Below, piece after piece: positions 7,849-16,331 of a stretch of DNA of 37,973 nt. The notes under the pieces are model-generated. The model was not told the DNA's origin, did no database searches, and saw only the letters and a list, made by a program, of their open reading frames with translations. The stretch comes from DASSBG01 sp964583865 (GTDB taxonomy: Bacteria > Pseudomonadota > Gammaproteobacteria > Xanthomonadales > Rhodanobacteraceae): contig CAZOXZ010000006.1 of the NCBI GenBank assembly GCA_964583865.1, positions 1 to 37,973 of the forward strand. Reading direction: 5' to 3'. Each line of letters starts with the position of its first letter. Position 1 is the first letter of the stretch. The position numbers and the translations under genes are program-made.

Positions 7849-9617
7849 GCTGGGAAGCGTGGGCCACGGTCGGCATCATCATTTTTGCGCTGGGACTGTT
7901 CGCCAGCGAGAAGCTGCGTATCGACCTGGTGGCGTTGCTGGTGTTGTGCCTGTTGCTGGTGTTCGGCATCGTCACCTTGCCCGAAGGCCTCTCCGGGTTC
8001 AGCAACGAGGCCACGGTCACCGTGGCGGCGATGTTCGCACTCAGCCTCGGCATCGATCGCGCCGGCGCGCTGGAACCGTTGATGCGCCTGCTCAGTCGAA
8101 TCCGCAAGCCGTGGGTGTTGACCCTGGCGTTCATGGTGGTCACGGCGCCGATTGGTGCCTTCGTGAAGAACACGGCGCTGGTGGCGACGTTTCTGCCGCT
8201 GGTGCTGCGGGTTTCCAAGCGTACCAACACGCCGCCGGGCCAGGTGTTGATGCCGATGGCCTATGCTGCGCAAATGGGCGGCGTGTGCACGCTGCTGGGA
8301 ACATCCTCGAACCTTCTGGCCGATTCCATTGCCCAGCAGCACGGTCTCGAGGGATTCGGGGTGTTCGAGTTCACGCATCTTGGCGCCATCCTGGCTGTGG
8401 CAGGAATCATCTACATGATGGTGATTGGCCGGTTGATGCTGCCCAAGCAAACCGACGCCGACATGCCGATGGAATCGACCGCCGGCAAGTACGTGGCCGA
8501 ACTGAAGGTGGTGGCGGATTCGGCCATCCTCGGCCACACCATCGCCGAGGCGGATCTCGGCGAACGCTACGGTGTGTTTCCGCTGGAGCTGCTGCGCGGC
8601 GAGCGCCACATGTGGTCGCCACGTTCGCAAACCCTGGAAGAGGGCGACATCCTGTTGATCCGCGGCGAGTGGGAACGGATCGTCGACTTCCGCAAGCGTG
8701 CCGGTTTGCAGGACGCCTCCGGCGAACGTACCCGCAACGAGCGCAACGAACATCGCCTGCTGGCCGAGGTGATGGTTGCGCCGGGCAGCCGCATCGAGGG
8801 GCGGGCACTGGAGAACCTGGATTTTGGCTGGCGCTACGATGCCGTCGTGCTGGCCATCCATCGTCGCGGCCACATGCTGCGCGAGAAGATGAGCCGTGCC
8901 AGCCTGGAAGTGGGCGACGTGCTGCTGATGCTGGTCAAGGAAGACTCCCTGAAGCGGCTGCGCGGCGATGATCGCCTGGTGGTCCTCAGCGAGCGCGAGG
9001 AACAGCATCGTACGCCATGGCGCGCGCTGACGGCCATCGGCATCATGATCGGGGTCGTCGTCATCGCCGGCCTGCACATCCTGTCCATTCCGGTGGCGGC
9101 CGTGTGCGGCGCGGTGGCCATGGCCCTGACCGGCTGTTACGGCCGCAAGGATGCTTATTCCGGCATCGACTGGAAGATCATCATCATGCTGGGAGCCATC
9201 CTGCCGCTGGGCATCGCCATGGACAAGACCGGCTTGTCGGCGGCCCTGGTGCAAGGAGGCCTCGACCTGGTGGGCGAGCACGGCCCCATGGCGGCATTGC
9301 TGATGGTGTACCTGCTGACGGCGCTCCTCACGGAAATGATGGGCCATAATCCATCGGTGGTGCTGATGGGCGGCATTGCCATCTCGGTGGCGCACACCAT
9401 GCAGGTCGATCCACGTCCGTTTATCGTGGCGGTGGCCTTTGCCGCTGCCACCTCGTTTGCCACGCCGGTCGGCTATCCCACCAACACCATGGTGTACTAC
9501 GCCGGCGGGTATCGTTTTACCGACTTCATGAAGATCGGCATTCCGCTGATCGCCCTGTTCTGCGTGCTTTCGATGTTCCTGATTCCCGTTTTCTGGCCGT
9601 TCCACCCCGGCGCTTGA
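7845..9617 (+). CDS. SLC13 family permease (DASS-type anion transporter) with two RCK_C domains
   Basis: A 590-residue inner-membrane protein. Hydrophobic segments occupy residues ~1-205 and ~390-590. Between them are two TrkA-C (RCK_C) type cytoplasmic domains (about 215-290 and 300-375). The signature GTSSNLL in the first half and GYPTNTMVYY in the second correspond to the paired Ser-Asn-Thr motifs that bind Na+ and carboxylate or sulfate in this family. The substrate is not predictable; bacterial members with RCK_C domains are often annotated as sulfate or dicarboxylate permeases. The start is GTG at 7845, with GGAG about 8 nt upstream and overlap with a short leader ORF. Confidence 0.9.
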   Translation: MSWEAWATVGIIIFALGLFASEKLRIDLVALLVLCLLLVFGIVTLPEGLSGFSNEATVTVAAMFALSLGIDRAGALEPLMRLLSRIRKPWVLTLAFMVVTAPIGAFVKNTALVATFLPLVLRVSKRTNTPPGQVLMPMAYAAQMGGVCTLLGTSSNLLADSIAQQHGLEGFGVFEFTHLGAILAVAGIIYMMVIGRLMLPKQTDADMPMESTAGKYVAELKVVADSAILGHTIAEADLGERYGVFPLELLRGERHMWSPRSQTLEEGDILLIRGEWERIVDFRKRAGLQDASGERTRNERNEHRLLAEVMVAPGSRIEGRALENLDFGWRYDAVVLAIHRRGHMLREKMSRASLEVGDVLLMLVKEDSLKRLRGDDRLVVLSEREEQHRTPWRALTAIGIMIGVVVIAGLHILSIPVAAVCGAVAMALTGCYGRKDAYSGIDWKIIIMLGAILPLGIAMDKTGLSAALVQGGLDLVGEHGPMAALLMVYLLTALLTEMMGHNPSVVLMGGIAISVAHTMQVDPRPFIVAVAFAAATSFATPVGYPTNTMVYYAGGYRFTDFMKIGIPLIALFCVLSMFLIPVFWPFHPGA

Positions 9618-9727
9618 TGCCGCTGCCGGCGGCATTGGGTATCATGTCGGCGCCCGCGATTGTCACGGACACGTGGCGACTCGCCTTGTTGTTGCGCAAT
9701 CAACGGACAACGGAGGAAATCTTGCGC

Positions 9728-10531
9728 ATGAAATTGACATTATTGCTGGCCGTCCTGCTGCTGCCTCTGGCCGTTCATGCCGAGGATGCGCCGGCCGACA
9801 CGGGCTGGACTGGTAGCGGCGAGATCGGCTTCGCCATGACTCACGGCAACAGCCGCTCGGAAACCCTGAATGCCAAGATCGGCATCAAGAAAGAAGACGA
9901 CACCTGGAAAAATGCCTTCCACATTGCGGCTTTGCGCAACAAGGGCGAGGTCACGGTCAGCCATGTCGTGGGTGGCCAGGAAGTAAGCAGCGAGGTCTTC
10001 ACGGCGACGGCCAATCGCATCGAGGCCGGCGGCTCGATCGGCTACAAGCTCAGCCCGCGTTCCTATGTGCTCGGGGCATTTCGCTACGAACACGATGATT
10101 TCGCCAGCTACCGCTGGCAGGCCGCAGGCTCGGTGGGCTATGGCTATGTGGCATTGAAAAACCCCAAGTCCGAGCTCAGCTTCGAGGTCGGTCCCGGCTA
10201 CAAGCGAGTCCAGCCGACAGATATCGTCGTCCAGCAAGGGACGCCGCCGGTCGATGTGCGCATCACGCCACCCGCCGAGAGCGACTGGATCGGTCGTGGG
10301 CGCGTGATCTTCAGCCACCAGTTCAACGATGTGACCTCGATCCAGAACACGTTTCTGGTCGAAGCAGGCAGCACCGGCCGTTACATGCAGAATGATTTCG
10401 GTCTGGTGGTGCAGATGAGCGACAAGCTGGCATTGAAGGTCGGCCACCAGGTCCGCTACAACAGCGACGTGCTTCCCGGCAGCGAGAACACCGATCGGTT
10501 GCTCACAACCAACCTCGTGTACAGCTTCTGA
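9728..10531 (+). CDS. DUF481 family outer-membrane beta-barrel protein (YdiY-like)
   Basis: A 267-residue protein with a clear signal peptide (MKLTLLLAVLLLPLAVHA, cleavage predicted after AHA near residue 18). The mature part alternates polar and hydrophobic residues, with aromatic ends typical of a beta-barrel, and ends in the C-terminal phenylalanine (LVYSF) that BamA recognises. The conserved opening G-W-T-G-S-G-E-I-G-F and TxGNS segment place it in DUF481, salt-induced outer-membrane proteins of unknown function. GGAGG (9712-9716) lies 11 nt before the ATG; a TTG at 9722 is a closer but less likely start. It follows the permease after 110 nt and may have its own promoter (TATCAT near 9640). 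Confidence 0.87.
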   Translation: MKLTLLLAVLLLPLAVHAEDAPADTGWTGSGEIGFAMTHGNSRSETLNAKIGIKKEDDTWKNAFHIAALRNKGEVTVSHVVGGQEVSSEVFTATANRIEAGGSIGYKLSPRSYVLGAFRYEHDDFASYRWQAAGSVGYGYVALKNPKSELSFEVGPGYKRVQPTDIVVQQGTPPVDVRITPPAESDWIGRGRVIFSHQFNDVTSIQNTFLVEAGSTGRYMQNDFGLVVQMSDKLALKVGHQVRYNSDVLPGSENTDRLLTTNLVYSF

Positions 10532-10598
10532 TGATCTTCGGGCATGGGCATGGCATGGTGGCATCGTGTGAGCCGACGATCCATGGTGCAGGTCGCGC

Positions 10599-10629
10599 CT
10601 TGACCCGGGTCAAGTGTTCGGTCTACCGT
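10599..10629 (+). promoter_or_regulatory. Palindromic operator over a probable promoter upstream of tetR
   Basis: A perfect 16-bp palindrome, CTTGACCCGGGTCAAG (10599-10614), includes a -35-like TTGACC. TACCGT follows at 10624-10629, 18 nt downstream, as a poor -10. The arrangement resembles a repressor site over a -35 box. The next plus-strand gene is the TetR regulator at 10833; a 162-bp repeat element separates the two. Confidence 0.4.
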
Positions 10630-10641
10630 GGATGACTTGTA

Positions 10642-10803
10642 GGAGCCTGGGCGGTAGGAACCATGTGAGCGAGGCACAGCCATTTTGAGAGCGATTTTTC
10701 GACCATTTGAGGCGAATACTGGTTGTTATTTAACGAAAATGGGCGGGAAATCGGGCCAAAAGGGCGCAGCCGCAGCCGCTTGTGTTTCTGCTGCTCAGGC
10801 TCC
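10642..10803 (-). repeat. 162-bp intergenic repeat element, copy A
   Basis: The reverse complement of this stretch aligns without gaps to 26184-26345: 126 of 162 positions agree by hand count (78%). The ends are inverted repeats: GGAGCCTGGGC at 10642-10652 and GCTCAGGCTCC at 10793-10803 (10 of 11 pairs). The best-conserved interior part corresponds to ~10652-10702. Substitutions fall at all codon positions in every frame, so it does not look protein-coding. No transposase is nearby and no obvious target duplication is seen; it resembles a small non-autonomous element. It fills most of the gap between the DUF481 and tetR genes. Confidence 0.75.
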
Positions 10804-10832
10804 TGGATTCCAAGCTGGCATAAAGGGTCGTC

Positions 10833-11426
10833 ATGGCGGTTAAACGTGGCAAGCGGTCGCGTCGATTGAGTCGCGCAGACTGGGTCAAGGCTGCTCTGGA
10901 AGCCATGGCCGAAGGTGGCGTCGTGGGCGTGAATATCAGTAACCTTGCGACCGGACTGGGCGTGACCAAGGGCAGTTTCTACTGGCATTTTCGCGATCGC
11001 GACGACCTCATCGATGCCGCCATGAAGCAGTGGCACGAGCAGAGCAAGATCGAGCTGCAAGCGGTGCTGGCACCTCTGGAAGACCAGCCATACGAGCGCC
11101 TTCGACAGCTTTTCCGTCAAGTGACCTCGGAGTGGTGGGCGCCACGTGTCCACGCAGCTTTGCTGCGCGCCATCGACGATCCGCGCATCCGTGAGTTCAT
11201 GGCTTGGTCCACGCGCGAGAATCTCGATATCGCGGCGGACGCATACCATCGCATCGGTCAATCGCCCAGGCAGGCCATGAACAGCGCGCGCCTGGCCTAC
11301 GGCGCGCACCTGGGCTTCGTGCAGATGAGCATCATCCTCGGCAGCAGTCCAATGGCGGGCAAGGAACTGGAAGAATACGTCGAGCAGGCCATCCAGCGAT
11401 TGATTCCGGCTGATCAGGAAGGCTAA
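10833..11426 (+). CDS. TetR/AcrR family transcriptional regulator
   Basis: A 197-residue regulator. The N-terminal helix-turn-helix is clear: I-S-N-L-A-T-G-L-G-V-T-K-G-S-F-Y-W-H-F at about residues 34-52, the standard TetR recognition helix ending in YWHF. The C-terminal helical domain (residues ~65-197) should bind a ligand that is not predictable. Upstream AAGGG gives a ribosome site about 6 nt before the ATG. The gene stands alone, convergent with the ABC-peptidase gene. Its natural target is uncertain: the perfect palindrome at 10599-10614 upstream and the 18-bp palindrome at 11435-11452 just after its stop are both candidate operators. Confidence 0.9.
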   Translation: MAVKRGKRSRRLSRADWVKAALEAMAEGGVVGVNISNLATGLGVTKGSFYWHFRDRDDLIDAAMKQWHEQSKIELQAVLAPLEDQPYERLRQLFRQVTSEWWAPRVHAALLRAIDDPRIREFMAWSTRENLDIAADAYHRIGQSPRQAMNSARLAYGAHLGFVQMSIILGSSPMAGKELEEYVEQAIQRLIPADQEG

Positions 11427-11434
11427 CCGGCGCG

Positions 11435-11452
11435 CATGAACGGCCGTTCATG
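11435..11452. promoter_or_regulatory. Perfect 18-bp palindrome after tetR
   Basis: CATGAACGGCCGTTCATG is its own reverse complement. The core TGAACG-n2-CGTTCA resembles operators of TetR-family repressors. It starts 9 nt after the tetR stop. No U-tract follows, so a terminator role is less likely. Confidence 0.45.
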
Positions 11453-11496
11453 GCCGTCGTAGTGGCCTGGCCTGGATGGTTTGATGCCACTGTGAT

Positions 11497-11575
11497 GCGA
11501 GCAGGATGCTCGCGGTCCGGGGTGAGCGGCCACCGCTGAATCGGCGCTTGGCGCATTGCGCCTCACTTCCGGACC
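11497..11575. other. Structured intergenic segment between convergent genes
   Basis: A hairpin GCGAGC/GCTCGC (11497-11513) is followed directly by a larger inverted repeat: 11514-11526 pairs with 11562-11575 (13 of 14). The larger repeat encloses a small GGCGC/GCGCC hairpin and a CGG-rich arm. It could end transcription from both sides, though neither strand has a U-tract, or it could be a REP-type repeat. Confidence 0.4.
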
Positions 11576-11603
11576 GGCTTCGACGCCGACAAATCACGGT
11601 CTC

Positions 11604-14600
11604 TCAGGGAAAACTGACCTGCATGCGGTTGTCGCCGGAAACGCGGTCGATGAGCTTGTTGTAAGGGTCGATACCGACCTCGAACGGTTTTTCTGCGACG
11701 TGGATGGTGATGCTGCTGTCGCCGTCGGTCACGTGGCGGCGCTTGAGGTACAGCACGGGCCGGTCTTCTTCCTTGCCGCTGTCGGCCTGGCCGAACACGC
11801 CGATATCAACCGGTATGTCGAAGGGCTCGTCGGTTTCCTTGCCTTCGCCGTCGGCCCAGGTCTTGCCGGTATGGACTTCCATGGTCACATCCCAGCCGCC
11901 GCCGGCTGCCTTCGTGGCCGTGGCCTTGGTGACCCGGTTGTCATACAAGGTGATCTTCCAGAACCAGTCCTGCAACACGTTTTGCCATTGTGGCCCGACA
12001 GCGTTGCTCAGCGCGGCCATGAACTCGTTGCTGTTGGTGTAGGGCGGTTTCTGGAAACCCTTGTCGATGAGAAACTGCTTCAGCATGGCATCCAGGGTGT
12101 TCACGCCGACGTAGTCCTGCAATGCGTAGAAGATCATCGCGCCCTTGCGGTAGCGGATGTAGCCCTGGCCCTCGACCTTGGCCAGCGGCTGCTCGCGGTT
12201 GGTCTCCATGGTGCGGCCGCGCAGGTACTTGTCCAGCTCGTACTTCAGGTACTTGTGCATCTTGTCCTTGCCGTACAGCTCCTGCATGACCATCAGCGAG
12301 GAGTACTCGGCCAGCGATTCGCTGAGCATGGTCGCACCCTGCATGTCGGCGCCGATGACGCGATGCGCCCACCACTGGTGTGCGATCTCGTGGGCGGTCA
12401 CCTGGGTGACATAGTCGAGGTTGGACTTGTCGCTGAGGTCGGCAATGAAGCCGATGCCCTCGGAAAAGGCCACCGTGTTGGCAAAGGACTGCGCGTAGGC
12501 GTGATAGTCGGGTACCTCGAGGATGCGCAACTGGTCGAACTGGTAGGTGGTGTACTGGCGGTTGTAGTAGTCCAGCGACTTTTTGGCCGCCTTGATCATG
12601 CGGTCCACGTTCCAGTAGTGCGCCGGGTTGTAGTACACGCTGATGGTGACGCCTTTCCACTTGACCTGTTTCAGCTTGTAGCGCGCCGACATGTAGGTGA
12701 AGAAGTTCAGCATCGGCGCATCCATCTTGTAGTGGAAGCAGTTGCGGCCCGAATCGGTTTGCCACTCTCTTTTCAGGTGGCCCGGTGCCATGGCCAGCTG
12801 GTCGCCAGCCGTGCACACGGTGGTCTGGAAGGCGATCCAGTCCGAGTCGTGGCTGATGTAGGTGTTGGCACGTGCGGCCGGATCATTGCTCAGCGGCGGG
12901 ACCAGCGGCTTGTCCGGGTCCAGGCCGTACTTGCGGCGTTTGGAACGGCTGCGGATCTGGCGATTGGTGTTGTAGCCGAACTGCGGGAACAGGCCCGTGT
13001 TGTGCAGGAAGCTGCCATTGTGCACCAGCGCCTTCTCGCCGGAGCCGTTGGTGAAACCTTTCGGTGCGTAGGTGATCTCGAAGTTGAATGGCATCGATTC
13101 GCCCGGCATCAATGGTTGGTCGAGCTTGTAGACGGTCAAGCCCTGCACCTTGTCCTGATGCTTGATCGTGTGCGCCGGCATGTCCAGCTTGTCCAGCGTC
13201 AGGTGGGTGACATCACGCAGAGCATCCAGACGCATGCGCAGGGTGGTGACCGGCACATCGTTCTTGTTGACCAGGGTGTAATGGCCTTTGACGTGCACCC
13301 GACGTTGATACGGATAAATTTGCACATCAGCCTTGATATCGGTGATGCGCGGCTGCGGCACGTCAGCGAACTTGGCATAGTCCTTCTCGTACTGAGCGGT
13401 GCGGGCCATGGCCTCGTCGCTTGGCAGGTACTCGTTGAGGACCATGGTGTTGTAGATGATCCAGCCGCCGGTGAGCACGAAGCCGACAAGCGCAATGGCC
13501 AACGTGAGCCGGGCAGGGCGCCGGAAGCGAAGCTTTGCCTCGCGCTTGCGGTCGGACCAGGTCTGGCCGGTGCCGCGTACCCACAGCAGGACCGTGGCCA
13601 CCAGCAAGGCCAGCGCGAACCAGCCCCAATAGGCGTAGAACCACAGTGCGCCCACCCAGAAATGGCCGAAGCCGTTCATGTCCGAATAGGGCACGCCGGG
13701 CGCGCCGGCGTAGCTGTAGAGGTTGCTCTCCAGGTGCATCATGGCCAGCGTCAACTTCGAGCCCAGAGCCAGGATCACCAGCAGGTAACCCAGAAACTTG
13801 TTGTTGGCCAGCACCTGCAGAAAAACGGCCAATACGGCCACCAGCACCATGGAGATGGCCGTCAGCGTCAGGCCCTTCAGGTACAGCAGTGGCTCGAGGT
13901 GGGTGAAGCCGTGGCCCAGCTGCCAGCCCATGGTGAACAGGGCGCAGACCAGGAAGTAGGCCGCGATGATCATTACCAGAGTGGCCAGTTTGGAGGCCAG
14001 CGCCACCCAGTTGGGTGAGGGCATGGCATCGCTGACCTCGCTGGCACCGAGGCTGCGTTCACGCCAGACCAGCTCGCCGGTATAGAAGATGATGATGATC
14101 CACAAGAACATCGATGAAGCGCTCATGATGTTGCCGACCATGATCTGCGTGACCGGGTACACCGGCGTGCCCATGATCTTGCCGGACAGCATCAGGATGC
14201 CGGTCAGGTTGGCCAGGCCCAGCAACAGCAGGATCAGGAAAGGTGCGCCGAACAGGACGCTCTTCACGTAGCGGCGGGTGGATGCAAAGAACTGAATCCA
14301 GTGTGCCTTCAGGCTGTGGTGCTGCTGCACTTTTGGCAGGTCCAGCTTCGCGGGCGCAAGCATGTGTCCGGCCGGAATCGGGGCCGCTTTCTTGTGCTTG
14401 CGGCGCCAGCGCAGACCTTCACGATTGGTGCGGAACAGCAGCCAGTTCAATGCCAGCAGGACCAGGGCCACGCCCAGCCAGATGGCGCGATTGGCCAGCA
14501 ACAGGCCTTCCAGTGCGGGAATTTGCGTGTTTTGTTGGGCCACCGACCAATAGCGCGTGGCCAGATGCACCGCGCTCATGCCAAAGGGGTCCAGCAAGGC

Positions 14601-15215
14601 GGCCAAGGTCTGGTGTGGCAGGTCACCCAGCAGACTGCCAGCGATGCTTTGCAGTACGAAGAACAGGATCAGGCCGATGTAGGTCACCAGCATCGAGCGG
14701 CTGAGCGAGGCAATCAGGAACAGCAGGGCCGACATCAGCAGCAGGTCGGGAATGACGATGACGCCGAAGGCCCAGCCGTAGGCAGCGAAGCTGGTCGGCC
14801 CCAACCGGGCGGCGTCCAGCCAGGGCATGAAGCTGCCCAACAGCAGGCCCACGGCAATGGCCACCATGACGGCAAGCGCGGCAAGGAAGCCGGCGCCGAA
14901 GCGGCCGCCGAGGTAACTGGCCTTGGTGATGGGCGTGGCAAAAACCAGTTCCTCACTGTGCTGGTTGAAATCACGCAGGATGGCGCCGGCGATGAACATC
15001 GTCACCAGGAACAGGCCGAGGACGGTGAACACGCCCAGAAAGCGGATCACGACCACCGGTGCGTTGCGATGCACATTGCCCATGCCGCCGCCGATGGACA
15101 CGGCATCGGTGGTGACGAAGGCAAAGGCCATCAGTGCGAATGCCAGTGCCACCAGCCAGAAGACCGGCGAACGCAGGCGCTGGCGCAGTTCGAAGCGCAG
15201 GATTTCGTACCACAT
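11604..15215 (-). CDS. ABC-2 type permease fused to an M1-family aminopeptidase-like domain
   Basis: A 1203-residue fusion. Residues ~1-560 carry two sets of about six membrane segments resembling ABC-2 permeases. Residues ~600-1190 form an M1 (gluzincin) peptidase-like domain, expected on the periplasmic side. The zinc motif HEIAH is at residues 942-946, followed by QWW. The third ligand is probably Glu966 in SESLAEY, with 19 rather than the usual 18 residues between His and Glu. The GAMEN substrate motif of classical M1 enzymes is replaced by FSEGIGF, as in other fused proteins of this type, so its substrate range is probably unusual. The ATPase gene ends 3 nt upstream; the two form a transporter operon. 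Its cargo is unknown. Confidence 0.9.
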   Translation of the reverse strand: MWYEILRFELRQRLRSPVFWLVALAFALMAFAFVTTDAVSIGGGMGNVHRNAPVVVIRFLGVFTVLGLFLVTMFIAGAILRDFNQHSEELVFATPITKASYLGGRFGAGFLAALAVMVAIAVGLLLGSFMPWLDAARLGPTSFAAYGWAFGVIVIPDLLLMSALLFLIASLSRSMLVTYIGLILFFVLQSIAGSLLGDLPHQTLAALLDPFGMSAVHLATRYWSVAQQNTQIPALEGLLLANRAIWLGVALVLLALNWLLFRTNREGLRWRRKHKKAAPIPAGHMLAPAKLDLPKVQQHHSLKAHWIQFFASTRRYVKSVLFGAPFLILLLLGLANLTGILMLSGKIMGTPVYPVTQIMVGNIMSASSMFLWIIIIFYTGELVWRERSLGASEVSDAMPSPNWVALASKLATLVMIIAAYFLVCALFTMGWQLGHGFTHLEPLLYLKGLTLTAISMVLVAVLAVFLQVLANNKFLGYLLVILALGSKLTLAMMHLESNLYSYAGAPGVPYSDMNGFGHFWVGALWFYAYWGWFALALLVATVLLWVRGTGQTWSDRKREAKLRFRRPARLTLAIALVGFVLTGGWIIYNTMVLNEYLPSDEAMARTAQYEKDYAKFADVPQPRITDIKADVQIYPYQRRVHVKGHYTLVNKNDVPVTTLRMRLDALRDVTHLTLDKLDMPAHTIKHQDKVQGLTVYKLDQPLMPGESMPFNFEITYAPKGFTNGSGEKALVHNGSFLHNTGLFPQFGYNTNRQIRSRSKRRKYGLDPDKPLVPPLSNDPAARANTYISHDSDWIAFQTTVCTAGDQLAMAPGHLKREWQTDSGRNCFHYKMDAPMLNFFTYMSARYKLKQVKWKGVTISVYYNPAHYWNVDRMIKAAKKSLDYYNRQYTTYQFDQLRILEVPDYHAYAQSFANTVAFSEGIGFIADLSDKSNLDYVTQVTAHEIAHQWWAHRVIGADMQGATMLSESLAEYSSLMVMQELYGKDKMHKYLKYELDKYLRGRTMETNREQPLAKVEGQGYIRYRKGAMIFYALQDYVGVNTLDAMLKQFLIDKGFQKPPYTNSNEFMAALSNAVGPQWQNVLQDWFWKITLYDNRVTKATATKAAGGGWDVTMEVHTGKTWADGEGKETDEPFDIPVDIGVFGQADSGKEEDRPVLYLKRRHVTDGDSSITIHVAEKPFEVGIDPYNKLIDRVSGDNRMQVSFP

Positions 15216-15218
15216 GGC

Positions 15219-16127
15219 TCAGGCCGCCTTTGCCGTGGCACGGCCACTGGCGCGGCGCTCGGCCTGGCGCAGCAACTGCCCGAAGTAGACATCTTCCAGA
15301 TCCGGTGAGACTGCCTCGAAGCCCGGTTCCGGAGCATCATCGGCCAGCACATGCAGCACCGTGCGGCCGGCTTTCATGCGTCGGGAAAGCACCGTCATGC
15401 GCTGCTGGTAGTCACCGATGGCATCCTTGTCGATGGTGGCCCGCCATACGCGCCCTTCCAGCGCGTCGATGGCCTCCTGCGGCGCGCCGGTGGCCAGCAC
15501 CTCACCCTGACCGATCATGGCCATGGCCGGGCACAGGTCGGTGACGTCGGCGACGATGTGCGTGGAGAGAATCACCACCACGTTCTCGCTGATCTCGGCC
15601 AAAAGGTTCAGAAAGCGGTTGCGCTCTTCCGGGTCGAGGCCGGCAGTGGGCTCGTCCACGATCATCAGTTTCGGTTGGCCGATCAGGGCCTGGGCGATGC
15701 CGAAGCGCTGGCGCATGCCGCCGGAAAACGTGCCGAGCTTCTGTTTGCGAACTTTCCAGAGATTGACCTGCCTGAGCAGGGCTTCAACCAGATCCTTGCG
15801 CTCGCCCCGGGCCGTGATGCCCTTCAGCGTGGCGTAGTGATCCAGCATGTCCTGTACGCGCACTTTCGGGTAGACGCCAAAGTCCTGCGGCAGATAGCCG
15901 AGGATGCGACGTGTGGCCTGCTTGTCGGCCAAAAGGTCCATGTCGTCCAGTGTAATCGTGCCCGAATCCGGTGATTGCAGCGTGGCAATGGTCCGCATCA
16001 GCGAGGACTTGCCAGCGCCGTTGGGACCCAGCAGGCCGAACATGCCGGTGGGGATGTCCAGCGACACGTCGCGGAGCGCGTGCACGCCGTTGTCGTAGGT
16101 TTTGTCCAGATTGCGGATCGTGAGCAT
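15219..16127 (-). CDS. ABC transporter ATP-binding protein, partner of the permease-peptidase fusion
   Basis: A 302-residue ABC ATPase. Walker A GPNGAGKSS is at residues 34-42, the Q-loop YLPQDFG near 79-84, the signature FSGGMRQ at 134-140, Walker B LMIVDEP at 154-160 and the H-loop STH after ILS. The C-terminal ~80 residues are a variable extension common in ABC-2 exporters. The start is ATG at 16127, where the conserved N-terminus MLTIRNLDKTY begins; AGG lies ~10 nt upstream. The stop is 3 nt before the fusion gene, so the two are one operon and should assemble into one complex powered by this subunit. It is divergent from aceF. Confidence 0.92.
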   Translation of the reverse strand: MLTIRNLDKTYDNGVHALRDVSLDIPTGMFGLLGPNGAGKSSLMRTIATLQSPDSGTITLDDMDLLADKQATRRILGYLPQDFGVYPKVRVQDMLDHYATLKGITARGERKDLVEALLRQVNLWKVRKQKLGTFSGGMRQRFGIAQALIGQPKLMIVDEPTAGLDPEERNRFLNLLAEISENVVVILSTHIVADVTDLCPAMAMIGQGEVLATGAPQEAIDALEGRVWRATIDKDAIGDYQQRMTVLSRRMKAGRTVLHVLADDAPEPGFEAVSPDLEDVYFGQLLRQAERRASGRATAKAA

Positions 16128-16206
16128 GACAAGAGACCTGATGATGGATTCGTGGGTCGATGGTAGCCGCTTTGAGGGTCGTTTTCGTCGGCCAAAAGTC
16201 ATGTAT

Positions 16207-16217
16207 TACACCGTGTA
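16207..16217. promoter_or_regulatory. Small palindrome in the aceF / ABC divergent promoter region
   Basis: TACAC-C-GTGTA is a perfect 5+5 inverted repeat around one base. On the minus strand it overlaps a TGTAAT -10-like hexamer with a weak TCGTCA -35 about 16-17 nt upstream, placing it where a repressor of the ABC-peptidase operon could bind. The aceF start is 115 nt to the right. Confidence 0.35.
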
Positions 16218-16331
16218 GGTCCGGTCTGACGATTTTTTTGATGTGGCTCAGCTTTAGTCTTGTCGCAGCTGGCACTATCATTGCCTGCTGGAGTCCGCAG
16301 CCGGTGCGGACGCGCGAATGCAGGAGATCCC

